A DNA stretch of 64,000 bases from an uncultured Arenicella sp. (GCA_947499305.1 CANMNN010000012.1:1-64000), one strand, 5' to 3'; positions 32,716 through 42,819 are shown, numbered from the stretch's first letter. Numbers and translations are program-made. Notes: generated by a model not told the origin, from the letters alone.

Positions 32716-33899
32716 CTCCTGTCGTTTATAATCTCAGTGGCATTCGCCAGCCTCTGACGGGGGTGGGGCGTTACGCGGTGGAGTTGATCCGTGAAACGCA
32801 AAACTACCAACCCAGCGGCATCGTTGTTAAGAACGGCCGACTTTACCATGAGCAGGACTTGCTTGAGTTGTTGCTGCAGTTAGATTTGGCACAGTCTGGG
32901 TCGGATAGATCTGGTTCGCCCGCTGCATTGAGCTTCTCGTCTCGTGCCCGTCAATGGATAGGGAGTGTACCCCTTAGTCGCTCGTTTTACCGCGCATTAG
33001 ATCAATATCGATTTGCAAACCTCAGTAACGCGTTGACGTCGAGCGGGGCGTTGGTGCACGATCTGAACTATTCGTTGCCGCCGCGCGCGCGGCGTGTGTC
33101 GACGGTATACGATCTATCACACATCTTATGTCCGGACACTCACCCGAGGCATCGAGTGCATTATCTGCGCGCATATTTCGATCGTTTGTGCGCCAGTCAG
33201 GCAAATATCATTGCCATTTCAAATTCGGTTAAAATGCAAATGATCGAGCATTATGGTATTGACGATCAACGCATCAGTGTGACGCATTTGGCAGCCAGTG
33301 ACGCGTTCAAACCTCGCAATGAGATGTCGTGTCAGGCCGTTCTGAGCTCGTATTCACTTGAGTTTAAGGGGTACGTATTGTGCGTCGCAACGTTGGAGCC
33401 ACGAAAGAATTTGGTGGCTGTTTTGGACGCTTATCAAACGCTTGACGCGCAGACGCAAGCGCAGTTCCCGCTGGTGATGGTGGGGGGTATGGGATGGAAA
33501 AGTTCCGCGCTTGCGCATCGAATACAGCACCTGCACGACGCTGGCGTGGTTAAACACATTGGCTTTGTGCCGCAATCTGTTTTGCCTGAACTGTACTCGG
33601 GTGCACGCGCCTTCGTGTACCCTTCTTTGTACGAAGGCTTTGGTTTGCCGGTGCTCGAAGCCATGCAAAGTGGCTGCCCCTGCATCACATCCAGCGCAGG
33701 CGCCTTGGCAGAGGTGTCGGCCGAGCACGCTATTCAGGTCGACCCAATGGAATACAAAGACATTGCCCATGCGCTTCATTTGTTGTTGCACAACGATAAG
33801 GAGAATGCTCGCTATACCGGTTTGGGGTTGACGCGGGCAGCGCAATTCACATGGACAAAAACCGCCCGCGCAACTTGCCAGATCTACGATAAGCTCTAA
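32712..33899 (+). CDS. Glycosyltransferase family 4
   Basis: A 395-residue GT-B enzyme whose start overlaps the previous stop by four bases. The N-terminus NLSGIRQPLTGVGRYAVEL is the glycine-rich acceptor loop typical of mannosyl- or rhamnosyl-transferases, and the C-terminal half shows YVLCVATLEPRKNLVAVL, VMVGGMGWKSSAL, HIGFVPQSVLPELYSGARAFVYPSLYEGFGLPVLEAM and GCPCITSSAGALAEV, all hallmark GT4 segments with the E-x7-E motif. It probably adds the next sugar of the same glycan. It is the second and last gene of this short operon. Confidence 0.9.
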   Translation: MTPVVYNLSGIRQPLTGVGRYAVELIRETQNYQPSGIVVKNGRLYHEQDLLELLLQLDLAQSGSDRSGSPAALSFSSRARQWIGSVPLSRSFYRALDQYRFANLSNALTSSGALVHDLNYSLPPRARRVSTVYDLSHILCPDTHPRHRVHYLRAYFDRLCASQANIIAISNSVKMQMIEHYGIDDQRISVTHLAASDAFKPRNEMSCQAVLSSYSLEFKGYVLCVATLEPRKNLVAVLDAYQTLDAQTQAQFPLVMVGGMGWKSSALAHRIQHLHDAGVVKHIGFVPQSVLPELYSGARAFVYPSLYEGFGLPVLEAMQSGCPCITSSAGALAEVSAEHAIQVDPMEYKDIAHALHLLLHNDKENARYTGLGLTRAAQFTWTKTARATCQIYDKL

Positions 33900-34070
33900 G
33901 TTCTTGTCAAACTCGCTCCATAACACTGCGAAGAACCCTGCCTCAAGGTAGTGTTGTCGGATGTTTTCGGCAGACTTTTATTCTGCGTATTCGCGCCGGA
34001 CTTGAATATAACTTTTCTGGCATCGCAACATTGGCTAAACTCGATGTAGTCAAGGGTCTTTACTATACAA

Positions 34071-36458
34071 ATGGTCAGTTGCACGATGCTTTCTCTAAAA
34101 TACTCCCGACGTTTAGTTGCGTTGAACTCAGCGCAGGTATTTTTTACTGCTGTGCTCATATTTGCCCAGTGTGCGTCCGCCGCTAAGGCTCAAAACTCCG
34201 GTGAGGCTTACCTTAATCGAGAGTATCAAGCTAAGGCCGGCAGTTATCCGTTGACGACTCGGCACCTAGACCAACAGCAGCAACCTTTGTTCGTGAATCG
34301 TTTGATCGAGCAAGAGTCATTGTATTTGCTGCAACACGCTAACAATCCCGTGCAGTGGTGGGCATGGGAACAAGGTGCGTTTGATAAGGCTCGAGCATTG
34401 AATAAACCAATCTTTTTGTCCATCGGCTATTCTACCTGTCACTGGTGCCATGTGATGGCGCGCGAGAGTTTTGAAGATGTTGAGGTGGCTAAGTTCATCA
34501 ACGAGCACTTTGTTCCAATTAAGGTGGATCGTGAAGAACACCCTGCGGTCGATGAGCTGTACCTTACGGCCGTGCAGATGCTTAGCGGTAAGGCTGGGTG
34601 GCCATTGACGGCGGTACTAACACCTGATGGCAAAGCCTTTTTTGGTGGAACGTATTTTCAACCAGCGGAATTATTAGACGTACTCAACCGAATTGATAAA
34701 ACTTGGGAAGAACGTCAAGAAGCTGTCATTGAACAAGCCAATCGAGTGAGTGCTGCAATCCAAAAGATTGGCGACTCAGCGGCCGATAGTCGCGCAATTG
34801 ATGTTCAGAGTATTGAGCAATCTACGTCAAACATTCAACTCGGGTTGTCAAGAGTTGGCGCTCGTTCTGAACCTGGTTTCCCACGTGAACCAGAATTATT
34901 GTTTTTGTTAAATCAGGCGCAGCGTACTTTGTCGAAGGATACTATTGATGCAATCAGCGACCGTTTACTCATGTTAGCTTCAAGTGGCTTGCATGATCAC
35001 GTTGGAGGGGGCTTTCATCGATATACAGTCGATTCAACATGGCTTGTGCCACACTTTGAAAAAATGCTCTACAACCAAGCGCAATTAGGGAAAGCTTATT
35101 TTGAAGCTTATCAAATCACAGGCAATCCAGTATTCAAATATGTAGCCGAACACACCTTGAATTTTTTATTGGAAGTAATGCAAGACCCCGATGGCGGTTT
35201 TTATTCGGCTATGGATGCTGAAAGCAAAAACGCGCAAGGCGTCAAGGGTGAAGGCGAGTATTTTTTGTGGAGTGAGGACGAGCTCAAGCAGGTATTGAGC
35301 GACAAAGAAATGGAGTTGGCGGTAACAGCGTTGGGTGTAACAAGTAACGGAAACTTTAATGCTCGAACAGTGTTGCAAAACTCCCAACCCGGCGAGCCCA
35401 CTGTGTCGAAAGTTTTAAATAAATTGGCTAAAGTGCGTGCATTGCGTCAGTCTCCGCAAGTGGATACAAAGATCATCACCGCCTGGAATGCAATGGCCGT
35501 AACGTCGCTTTTGAGAGGCTACCAAGTGAATGGTAATGGCGTGTATTTAGAGTCAGCGTTGCTTGCTGCAAATCGCATCTGGAAAGAGTCATACCATACC
35601 GAGTATGGACTCAGTCGTACTGTGCCTCTTGATCAACGACGTGTGCCAGCGGCCCTTGAAGATTACGCCTATCTGTCTAACGCGCTAGTGGATCTTTATG
35701 ATGTCACAGGGGAGATCGTATGGATGCAGCGAGCAGAGAAACTAGCGAGCGAAATGTTAGAGCATTTCTACGACCAAAAAACAGGGGCTTTTCAAATTAG
35801 TCGAATTGCTACACCTTCTAGCCAAGCAAAAATCCCAATGCAACGATTGGTTTCGGCTCGTGATGATGCTACCTATTCGGGTAATTCAATGGCGGCACAA
35901 TTACTCGCTCGCTTATATCAACGTACAGGTAAATTACCTTACAAGCACAAGTCTAGCCAAGTTATAGCGGTGTTTTCAAAGCCTGCCTTGGCCAAGCCCG
36001 AGGGTCTAAGTGGCATACTGCTAGCAGCTAACATGCTAAACAATCGCGACCTTGGTGCTAAACAATACGCGAACAAGGGTAAGGTAGCGATAACCACTAA
36101 AGCATTACGAGATAGTGCCGAGATAACTATAAGCATTGCCGATGGTTGGCACATTAACGCATCGCAGGTACTCAATGATTATTTGATCCCAACAAAATTG
36201 AAACCCGTCGCCTTGTCGACAAATCGAAATTGTGAGGTCTTGAGCGACGTAAGCTATCCCGAGGGTCAACGAGTTAACTTGGGCTTTCAAGACGATGAAT
36301 TGTTGCTTTATGAAGGCTCGGTCACCATCAGCGCAGCATGGCCTGAAAGCTCCGACGGTTCTTCTCAACGTTGTGTTCTTGCAGCAGAACTTAATTTGCA
36401 GGCGTGTAATGATGAAGTGTGCTTGCCTCCTGAGCGTGTTCAGATACGTGCGTTCTAG
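34071..36458 (+). CDS. DUF255 thioredoxin-like protein with C-terminal DsbD-N-like segment, exported
   Basis: A 795-residue protein. The ATG at 34071 or 34086 gives a signal peptide (core [19 protein letters not shown]), so it should be periplasmic, unlike most DUF255/YyaL proteins, which are cytosolic. The DUF255 region has [28 protein letters not shown] with Cys123 and Cys126, and [14 protein letters not shown]. The middle (about 280-620) is the helical six-hairpin-glycosidase-like part with [16 protein letters not shown] and [14 protein letters not shown]. The last 110 residues ([32 protein letters not shown]) resemble the N-terminal domain of DsbD. It precedes a cysteine-rich secreted repeat protein. 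A thiol-redox role is likely but not proven. Confidence 0.8.
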   Translation: MVSCTMLSLKYSRRLVALNSAQVFFTAVLIFAQCASAAKAQNSGEAYLNREYQAKAGSYPLTTRHLDQQQQPLFVNRLIEQESLYLLQHANNPVQWWAWEQGAFDKARALNKPIFLSIGYSTCHWCHVMARESFEDVEVAKFINEHFVPIKVDREEHPAVDELYLTAVQMLSGKAGWPLTAVLTPDGKAFFGGTYFQPAELLDVLNRIDKTWEERQEAVIEQANRVSAAIQKIGDSAADSRAIDVQSIEQSTSNIQLGLSRVGARSEPGFPREPELLFLLNQAQRTLSKDTIDAISDRLLMLASSGLHDHVGGGFHRYTVDSTWLVPHFEKMLYNQAQLGKAYFEAYQITGNPVFKYVAEHTLNFLLEVMQDPDGGFYSAMDAESKNAQGVKGEGEYFLWSEDELKQVLSDKEMELAVTALGVTSNGNFNARTVLQNSQPGEPTVSKVLNKLAKVRALRQSPQVDTKIITAWNAMAVTSLLRGYQVNGNGVYLESALLAANRIWKESYHTEYGLSRTVPLDQRRVPAALEDYAYLSNALVDLYDVTGEIVWMQRAEKLASEMLEHFYDQKTGAFQISRIATPSSQAKIPMQRLVSARDDATYSGNSMAAQLLARLYQRTGKLPYKHKSSQVIAVFSKPALAKPEGLSGILLAANMLNNRDLGAKQYANKGKVAITTKALRDSAEITISIADGWHINASQVLNDYLIPTKLKPVALSTNRNCEVLSDVSYPEGQRVNLGFQDDELLLYEGSVTISAAWPESSDGSSQRCVLAAELNLQACNDEVCLPPERVQIRAF

Positions 36459-36759
36459 AGCTCCCGAATGTATTGGCTGACCCGCTAAAGCTATTTTTTG
36501 TCAACAAGGCGAGGTTTAGAGTTAACATAAGTTAACACTTTGAGTTATAGTAAAATGCGATTGGGTTATCGAGTTCGCGAGCGGCTGCAGGATACGGCGT
36601 TCCAATACAGTTTTGTCCGGGTGCTGCCAATGTTGTTGTTTTAGACCTAGGCGGTCGATTTAAGGGGCGTGCTCGGACCCTAAAGAGATACAGGTCTCAA
36701 TCCATAGTGCGTATTGAGATGCATAAGAATAATCAAAGCGATAGAAACGCGGTACACAT
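36459..36759 (+). other. Intergenic region before the giant repeat protein gene
   Basis: About 300 bases, no frame. It contains a repeat of GTTAAC at 36521-36526 and 36531-36536 and a sigma-70-like promoter candidate there, about 210 bases before the start codon, implying a long leader. I see no terminator for the DUF255 gene. Confidence 0.4.
36522..36551 (+). promoter_or_regulatory. Candidate sigma-70 promoter
   Basis: TTAACA (36522-36527) and TATAGT (36546-36551) each match five of six consensus bases with an 18-base spacer. The -35 box overlaps the first of two GTTAAC copies, which could bind a regulator. Motif match only. Confidence 0.35.
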
Positions 36760-39700
36760 ATGAACACAAATCTTTTGGCGAATCGTTTGTCTGACAAGTC
36801 CTGCTCCAGTCACCCCCTGTATAGCAAAACAATAAGTAAGTCCGTCATCAAAATGGCATGCTTTTTATGTGCCGTGTTCATGGGCCAAACTGCGTTTGCG
36901 CAGTCATTCAGTAAAACCTTTACGCCTTCGAGCATTGCTCAAGGCAGTGAAAGTGTTTTAACGCTGACCATCGTTAACAACAGCGGCAATGTTGTGACGG
37001 ACGTGGCCGTGCTCGATATATTGCCATCCAGTTTGGCTATTGCGGCCGTGCCGAATCTCACGATTGAGCAATGCGTGATTGATCCCACTGGAGCCATCAC
37101 CGCCCCAGCCAATGGCAATGCCCTGAGTATCAGTGGTGTGTCAATTGGCGGGGGGCAAGTGTGCACCGTGGCCGTTAATGTGGTGCCCAGTGTGTTGCCA
37201 TCAACGCCGCCCGTCACTATACCCAGTACTACGGGGGATCTAACCTCGAGTCTGGGTAACCAAGGGACGGCCACGGCGAATCTTAACGTGGAGAATGACC
37301 GCCCCAGCATCAGTCAAGCGTTTTCGCCCGGTTCGGTGTCGGTGGGGGATCGCAGCCGACTTACGTTCACCATTGATAACACTGCCAATGCCGTCATCGC
37401 GGGAGTATTGAATTTTTCCAATACACTGCCGTCGGGTTTGCAAATTGCCTCGCCAGCCAACCTAGAGAACACCTGTGTCACGACCGCTTTTCTGGGGACT
37501 GAAGTCACCGCCGAACCCGGCGGTACTCAAATTTCCGTGGGTGGATTTCAATTCGCTGCGTCAGGGGTGCTTGGTAATGCGACGTGTACCGTTGCGGTAG
37601 ACGTGGTGGCCACGGGGCCAGGGCAATTGATTAATACCACCACCGATTTAACCAGTGGCGCGGCCACTAACCCCACGTTTCCATTCACTGGGGCGCAACG
37701 AAGCAGCGGCGTTTCCAGTGCCATCCTGTCCGTAGGCTCGACCGAGCTGGCCCTGATTCAAGACTTTCTGAATGACCCAGTGGCCCCAGGCGGCATAGCG
37801 GAACTCGAATTTACGCTTAGTAATTTCAATCGCGGCTCGGCGGCCAGTAACGTCGCCTTCACCAATGACTTAAGCACCGTTTCTCCCGCTTTAACGGGCC
37901 TGACCTTTGACTCTTTGGCCAGCAATAGCTGCGGAGGCACAATCACGGGCGTCGGCACTAGCAATATTGGTGTCATGTCAGCAGCCGTGCCCGCTGGTGC
38001 ATCGTGTTCGATACGCGTTAATCTAGGTGTGCCGATTGCAACGACTTCGGGCATTTACACAAATATAACAAGCGCAGTGACGGGCCTAATTGATGGAAGC
38101 GCGGTGACGGGTAATACTTCGTCAGACAGCGTCAACATTGAGCCAACACCCGTCTTGGCCATGGAATTCCTAGAGCCTTTAACCTTTGCTCCTGACCCAG
38201 TGGTGGAAGCAGGCGATGATGTGGTGATTCGTTATACGGTCACGAATACCAGCACGACATCGATGGCCACTGACGTGACGTTTGTTGACGAACTCACGGG
38301 CGCGTTACTCAACAAGGGATTTTTGCCGTTCCCCTTATCATTATCATTACCGGCTGCGCCCTGCGGTGCTGGGTCAACTGCCACTACTGCGTTTATTGAT
38401 ACTGGCCGCCAGGGCATCATGCTTAACAATGGCTCTTTGGCCGCGGCTCCTGGCGCAGGCAATTCGTGCACGTTTGACGTGACATTAACCATCCCTGCTG
38501 GCTTCAATGTGGGCGAATTTTCCAGCACCACGGAAACTGTCACGGCCACGGTGGACGGAGCCACGCGGCAAGGAAATGTGGCTACCGACACCCTCACCGT
38601 GATTGCGGCGCCCACCTTGCAAGCGACCTTTAGCAATAGCCCAATCGCTCCAGGTGGCACAGCCAACTTGGAACTCACACTCAATTATTCTGAAAACGCA
38701 GTAGCCGACGCCACGGGAGTGGGTTTTAGTGTTGATTTAACAACCTTGACCCCCATGCTGAGCGGGGTCGTGGCGACAGGTTTGCCGGTGATGGGCGCGT
38801 GTGATCCTGATGGCACAGGTGCGTTAGCTGGGTCGGGCACATTGACCGCCAGCTCTGGGGATACTCAGGTGACGTTAACGGGGGCGGCGTTGCAGCCTGG
38901 CCAAAGTTGTACGATTGCTGTGCCAGTCGACGTACCAAGCGCGGCGATAGGCACGTATGACTTGACCACAAGCCAGGTGAGTGCGATGGTCAGCGGCACT
39001 TCGGTGACGTCTCCCGCGGCTTCGGCCAGCTTTGAAGCGGGGAATTTGATTTTTTCCACCGAGTTTTTGCCTGATACGGTGATCCCAGGCGAATCGTTCA
39101 GATTGCGTTATCAGTTTGAAAATTTAGCCGCAAGCGCTGCGACAAACATTGGGTTCACAAATAATTTCTTCGCAGTCGCCAATTTGGAAGCCACCGATCC
39201 GGTTCTATCGGATGATTGCGGGGGCTCCATGGCTATAGTTACCGTTCCTGGCTTAGGGTCATCATTAACTTATACGGCGGGCGCGTTGTCAGCAGGTGCT
39301 AGTTGCCAAATTGACGTTGAGGTTACGGCGTCTTTGATGGCAGCTGAGCGAGCGTACACCAATACGACCTCAATCGTGACTTACATGCTCAATACTACGT
39401 CTAGCGCGACACAAGCGGCTAACAGCGAGTTGGTGCTAGAGTCGGGTGATCGTCTATTGTTAACTAAGATGTTTACCAATGACCCTGTTGTGGCCGGTGA
39501 AACGGCACGCTTGGTGTACGAGATCAGCAACACGGACGCGAGCAAAAGCTTCACGGACATCGGGTTTATTGACGATTTCAGTACCGCGGTTGCTGGGCTT
39601 ACGGTCTCCAGTATTGATGCCGCTAGTACGTGCGTTGCAACGACCAATGCGACAGGTGGATCCACGTTTTCGGTTTCGGATTTAGCCTTAATGGCGGGCC

Positions 39701-41442
39701 AGTCATGTACGTTTGTGATTGATCTAGCGGTAGGCGCTGGGGTGACAACGGGCAGCTATGTCAGTGCTAGTAGTGCGATAACTGGCCTGTTTACTGCCTT
39801 GCCTGTGAATGGTTTGGCCGCTAATGACACGCTGGATGTGGTGGCGTTTGACATAGATTTTACTAAAGCCTTTGGCATGGGAGTGGTGCGCCCAGGCGAA
39901 AGCACCACACTTGAATACACGATTACCAATAATGATAGTGCGCCGCTAGAACGCGTGTCATTTACAGATAATTTAGACGCGGTTATCACTGGCATGGTTG
40001 CCGCTGGATTACCACAAAGCGACGTTTGTGGGGTGGGGTCCTCGTTCATTGGAACATCCGAATTGACGTTGGTGAACGGTTCGATACCCGCTAACGATAG
40101 TTGTACGTTTTCGGTCACCATCGGCGTGCCACCATCGTCGCCTGTTGGCATGTTTACCAGCACCAGTAGCGATCTTACGGAAAATGCCTTGAATGCAGGC
40201 AGCCCAGCAACTGCCGATTTAACTGTTACGCCATTACTGCCGTCCTTCAGTCAAGCCTTCTCTCCTGATGCGATAGGTGTTAACCAAGTATCCACATTAA
40301 ATTATACAATCGACAATTCAAGTAGTGTTGCCGCCGCAACGGCTCTGAACTTCACCGATACCTTGCCTGTAGGGCTCGTATTAGCGACGCCATTTAATGG
40401 TTCAAGTACATGTACAGCTGGTGGCTTTACTGCAGTAGCGGGTGGTTCAACTATCGCATTTAGTGGTGGTAGCGTCGCCGCCATGAGCTCATGCGTGGTC
40501 TCTGTGGATGTGACGTCGATGACGCTCACTACTTTCGCCAATACCTCAGACGATTTAACTTCTTCAGCCGGAAACAGTGGTACGGCCAGTGACGATCTGA
40601 CGGTACTTGGTGCTACCTTTAGTAAAGTGTTCGATGACGTAAACCCGGTCATCGCCGGTGGTTTGGTGACTTTGAGCTTTAGCATTACCAATAACAGTGC
40701 GACTGACGGGCTGACTGGGATGACCTTTAGCGATGATCTTGGTGCTGTATTCTACGCTTTAGCTGCGACAGATTTACCTAAATCTGATGTGTGTGGCGCA
40801 GGTTCAACGTTCTCCAGTACCAGTACGTCGGTGGCAAAAGTGGCTGGCAATACGGCCGATTCGGCTGTCAGCGTTGGTAACGGAGCTACAGCACTTAACC
40901 AATTATTTCTTTCTGGGGGCAATTTGGCCGCAGGTGAGTCATGTTCTTTTTCGGTTACCTTGTCTGTTCCAGGTAGCGCCGTACCAGGCACGTTCACTAG
41001 TACTACGTCAGTGCTAAGAGCAAATACTGCTGCTGTTGTTGCTCCTGCTGCGGTCGATGACTTGACGATCAGTGGTGATCAAGATGGCGATGGTGTTCTT
41101 GATGGTAACGATAATTGTCCGTTTAACTCCAACCCTGACCAAGCCGACTTGGACCTTGACGGCCAAGGCAATGCTTGCGATAGCGATGACGATGGCGATG
41201 GTCTGCCAGATAAATATGAAATCGATAATGGCTTAGACCCTCTTGATTCATTTGATCAACGTGCAGATCCTGACGGTGACGGTTTTACTAACATTGACGA
41301 GTTTCGATTTGGCACAGACCCGAATGTGGCCAACTTAGATGAGAATAACAATGGTGTTCCTGACGAAGTTGATCGCCGCCGTATGCGCACGATCGTACCC
41401 AACATATTGTTACTTCTTTTATTAGATGATGTTCCTGGTTAA
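36760..41442 (+). CDS. Giant secreted protein: ten cysteine-paired DUF11/DUF7933-like repeats plus thrombospondin type 3-like repeats
   Basis: A 1560-residue protein. After a long N-terminus with a signal sequence (FLCAVFMGQTAFAQS near residues 35-49) come ten beta-sandwich repeats of about 130-150 residues, each opening with a segment such as FSKTFTPSSIAQGSESVLTL or FSQAFSPDAIGVNQVSTLNY and containing one Cys in a middle loop and one in an 'sC.....v' strand. The repeats end about residue 1440. Then follow Ca-binding loops DQDGDGVLDGNDNCP and DSDDDGDGLPDKYE of thrombospondin type 3 style, and a hydrophobic tail ending ILLLLLLDDVPG. It is likely a surface adhesin or fibre. I see no known sorting motif. 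GC looks higher in the first half of the gene than in its end. Confidence 0.8.
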   Translation: MNTNLLANRLSDKSCSSHPLYSKTISKSVIKMACFLCAVFMGQTAFAQSFSKTFTPSSIAQGSESVLTLTIVNNSGNVVTDVAVLDILPSSLAIAAVPNLTIEQCVIDPTGAITAPANGNALSISGVSIGGGQVCTVAVNVVPSVLPSTPPVTIPSTTGDLTSSLGNQGTATANLNVENDRPSISQAFSPGSVSVGDRSRLTFTIDNTANAVIAGVLNFSNTLPSGLQIASPANLENTCVTTAFLGTEVTAEPGGTQISVGGFQFAASGVLGNATCTVAVDVVATGPGQLINTTTDLTSGAATNPTFPFTGAQRSSGVSSAILSVGSTELALIQDFLNDPVAPGGIAELEFTLSNFNRGSAASNVAFTNDLSTVSPALTGLTFDSLASNSCGGTITGVGTSNIGVMSAAVPAGASCSIRVNLGVPIATTSGIYTNITSAVTGLIDGSAVTGNTSSDSVNIEPTPVLAMEFLEPLTFAPDPVVEAGDDVVIRYTVTNTSTTSMATDVTFVDELTGALLNKGFLPFPLSLSLPAAPCGAGSTATTAFIDTGRQGIMLNNGSLAAAPGAGNSCTFDVTLTIPAGFNVGEFSSTTETVTATVDGATRQGNVATDTLTVIAAPTLQATFSNSPIAPGGTANLELTLNYSENAVADATGVGFSVDLTTLTPMLSGVVATGLPVMGACDPDGTGALAGSGTLTASSGDTQVTLTGAALQPGQSCTIAVPVDVPSAAIGTYDLTTSQVSAMVSGTSVTSPAASASFEAGNLIFSTEFLPDTVIPGESFRLRYQFENLAASAATNIGFTNNFFAVANLEATDPVLSDDCGGSMAIVTVPGLGSSLTYTAGALSAGASCQIDVEVTASLMAAERAYTNTTSIVTYMLNTTSSATQAANSELVLESGDRLLLTKMFTNDPVVAGETARLVYEISNTDASKSFTDIGFIDDFSTAVAGLTVSSIDAASTCVATTNATGGSTFSVSDLALMAGQSCTFVIDLAVGAGVTTGSYVSASSAITGLFTALPVNGLAANDTLDVVAFDIDFTKAFGMGVVRPGESTTLEYTITNNDSAPLERVSFTDNLDAVITGMVAAGLPQSDVCGVGSSFIGTSELTLVNGSIPANDSCTFSVTIGVPPSSPVGMFTSTSSDLTENALNAGSPATADLTVTPLLPSFSQAFSPDAIGVNQVSTLNYTIDNSSSVAAATALNFTDTLPVGLVLATPFNGSSTCTAGGFTAVAGGSTIAFSGGSVAAMSSCVVSVDVTSMTLTTFANTSDDLTSSAGNSGTASDDLTVLGATFSKVFDDVNPVIAGGLVTLSFSITNNSATDGLTGMTFSDDLGAVFYALAATDLPKSDVCGAGSTFSSTSTSVAKVAGNTADSAVSVGNGATALNQLFLSGGNLAAGESCSFSVTLSVPGSAVPGTFTSTTSVLRANTAAVVAPAAVDDLTISGDQDGDGVLDGNDNCPFNSNPDQADLDLDGQGNACDSDDDGDGLPDKYEIDNGLDPLDSFDQRADPDGDGFTNIDEFRFGTDPNVANLDENNNGVPDEVDRRRMRTIVPNILLLLLLDDVPG

Positions 41443-41452
41443 ATGTTTTTTC

Positions 41453-41482
41453 CAAGGCCTCACAGTTAGCTTCGAGGCCTTG
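41453..41482 (+). terminator. Hairpin after the giant repeat protein gene
   Basis: Arms CAAGGCCTC (41453-41461) and GAGGCCTTG (41474-41482) pair perfectly over 9 bases with a 12-base loop, just 10 bases after the stop. The following sequence (TAATTTATT) is U-rich but not a pure run. The stem may attenuate transcription into the small gene downstream. Confidence 0.6.
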
Positions 41483-41507
41483 TAATTTATTGAGTAAAGA
41501 TGACGAT

Positions 41508-41837
41508 ATGAAAAATAAATCTAACAAGACACAGCGTAGAAGATTACTGACCGTTTTAGCCGGTGGGTCAGCTGCCTATGTAGCAATCCCAAGCAAATGG
41601 AGCGCGCCCATAGTTAATACTATTGTTTTGCCGGCACATGCCCAAACTAGTGCAGCCATGTGTATGACTGATACGACAATAGGTGGCCCTCTATTGGGCA
41701 ATGCGTCTGGTGCAACAACTTGCCAAGCTGCATGTGAAGCTGAGGCTACGTCACAAAGCGCGCAACTTTGTGGCGTCATAGAGACCGTTGATAGCATGGG
41801 CGCCACGCAGTGCGACTGCGAGTTAGATTTGCCTTAG
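41508..41837 (+). CDS. Small exported cysteine-rich protein with twin-arginine-like signal
   Basis: A 109-residue protein from the ATG at 41508 (a TTG at 41490 is in frame). The N-terminus TQRRRLLTVLAGGSAAYVAIPSKW resembles a twin-arginine signal; cleavage after LPAHAQTS is plausible. The mature part of about 65 residues has six cysteines (MCMTD, TTCQAACEAE, QLCGV, QCDCEL), fitting a disulfide-bonded small domain. It lies 65 bases after the giant repeat protein gene. I do not recognise the family, but small proteins with the ending 'VVLPAHAQTS' next to DUF11-type proteins look familiar. The role may be as partner or substrate of the large protein. Confidence 0.55.
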   Translation: MKNKSNKTQRRRLLTVLAGGSAAYVAIPSKWSAPIVNTIVLPAHAQTSAAMCMTDTTIGGPLLGNASGATTCQAACEAEATSQSAQLCGVIETVDSMGATQCDCELDLP

Positions 41838-42087
41838 TCAGATATCTTTTAATTGCTATTTCTGTAGTGGAGTTTGTGAGCTGGCTTATCAGCTTTGAGC
41901 CACGCTTTGTTAATTCTTTGCGCCAAGGGGTCTGGTTTAGTGGATGTTTTTTATTCGCTCGCTCGGCAATTAATAGGGCAGTAGCTGTTTAAAGTTGTCC
42001 ATTCGAATAAGAGTAACTCTATTTACTCTTATCCTAAATATTAGAAGATGTTAACAGCGCCATAAATTCATTCACGAACACAGTTTT

Positions 42088-42819
42088 ATGATAAAGCCGA
42101 TTTTACACGTTTTTCTGATATCCCATTATTGTGAGAAAGCGCGATGGGCGCTTGACCGTTGTGGCATAGACTACGAATTGAACTTACTTTCTCCGATTAA
42201 TCATGTTAAGACTGCCAGAGCAATTGGCGCTGCTGGGTCGGGACTTCCGATACTGCAAGTGGGCGACGAGACCATCCAGGGTTCAGCCCAAATCGTAGCG
42301 TGGGCAAATCAGCATTCTAGATCTTTGGAACTTCTTATTAATGATAAATCAATCGCCCTAGAGGAACGCTTCGATGATTTATTAGGGGTACACATTCGTC
42401 GTTGGTACTATTCTGAATCTCTTATTGATTGCCCCGAGATTGTTCGCCCTGTATTTGCTGAAGGCTCAGGATTATTGGGAAGGTTGACTCTTAAGCTTGT
42501 TTGGCCCAAAGTCGTTGGAGTGATGATCAAGCGTATGGACCTAGGTTCTGAACAAGAGCTTGAATCGAAAGCGATTGTCGAGACCGAACTAGAGTGGCTC
42601 GACACCTTAGTGTCAGATGGAAGAACGTTTTTGGTTGGCGATGCTCTGTCAAATGCAGATATTGCCGCAGCAAGTTTGATAGCGCCTATGTTTGAGCCTG
42701 ACAAACATCCTGCGTCGTCTGTTTTTAGCTTGCCTACAAGAGTCGAACAAACGGTAGGTAAATGGAAAGACCGCCCCTTTGCTAGATATCTAACACATCT
42801 ATATCAACATTACCGCTAG
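42088..42819 (+). CDS. Glutathione S-transferase family protein
   Basis: A 243-residue cytoplasmic protein. The N-terminal thioredoxin-like domain has ILHVFLISHYCEKARWALDRCGIDYEL, and SGLPILQVGDETIQGSAQIVAW provides the cis-proline and 'ES/GS'-type glutathione-binding loop (here Q-G-S). The C-terminal helical domain contains FLVGDALSNADIAAASLI, the conserved 'G...siADi' N-capping box of GSTs. It may conjugate or reduce with glutathione; the natural substrate is unknown. It precedes the flavoprotein gene by 76 bases on the same strand. Confidence 0.85.
   Translation: MIKPILHVFLISHYCEKARWALDRCGIDYELNLLSPINHVKTARAIGAAGSGLPILQVGDETIQGSAQIVAWANQHSRSLELLINDKSIALEERFDDLLGVHIRRWYYSESLIDCPEIVRPVFAEGSGLLGRLTLKLVWPKVVGVMIKRMDLGSEQELESKAIVETELEWLDTLVSDGRTFLVGDALSNADIAAASLIAPMFEPDKHPASSVFSLPTRVEQTVGKWKDRPFARYLTHLYQHYR

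Noticed and set aside
33354-33926. 190-residue minus-strand frame
   Set aside because: It lies wholly inside a clear GT4 gene on the other strand and has low-complexity, shadow-like composition.
38232-38684. 150-residue minus-strand frame and similar ones across 36.9-41 kb
   Set aside because: They mirror the Thr/Ser/Val/Gly-rich repeats of the giant plus-strand gene; no start signal or family.
41810-41992. 60-residue plus-strand frame after the small cysteine-rich gene
   Set aside because: It overlaps the end of that gene, and lacks a ribosome site and a recognisable domain.
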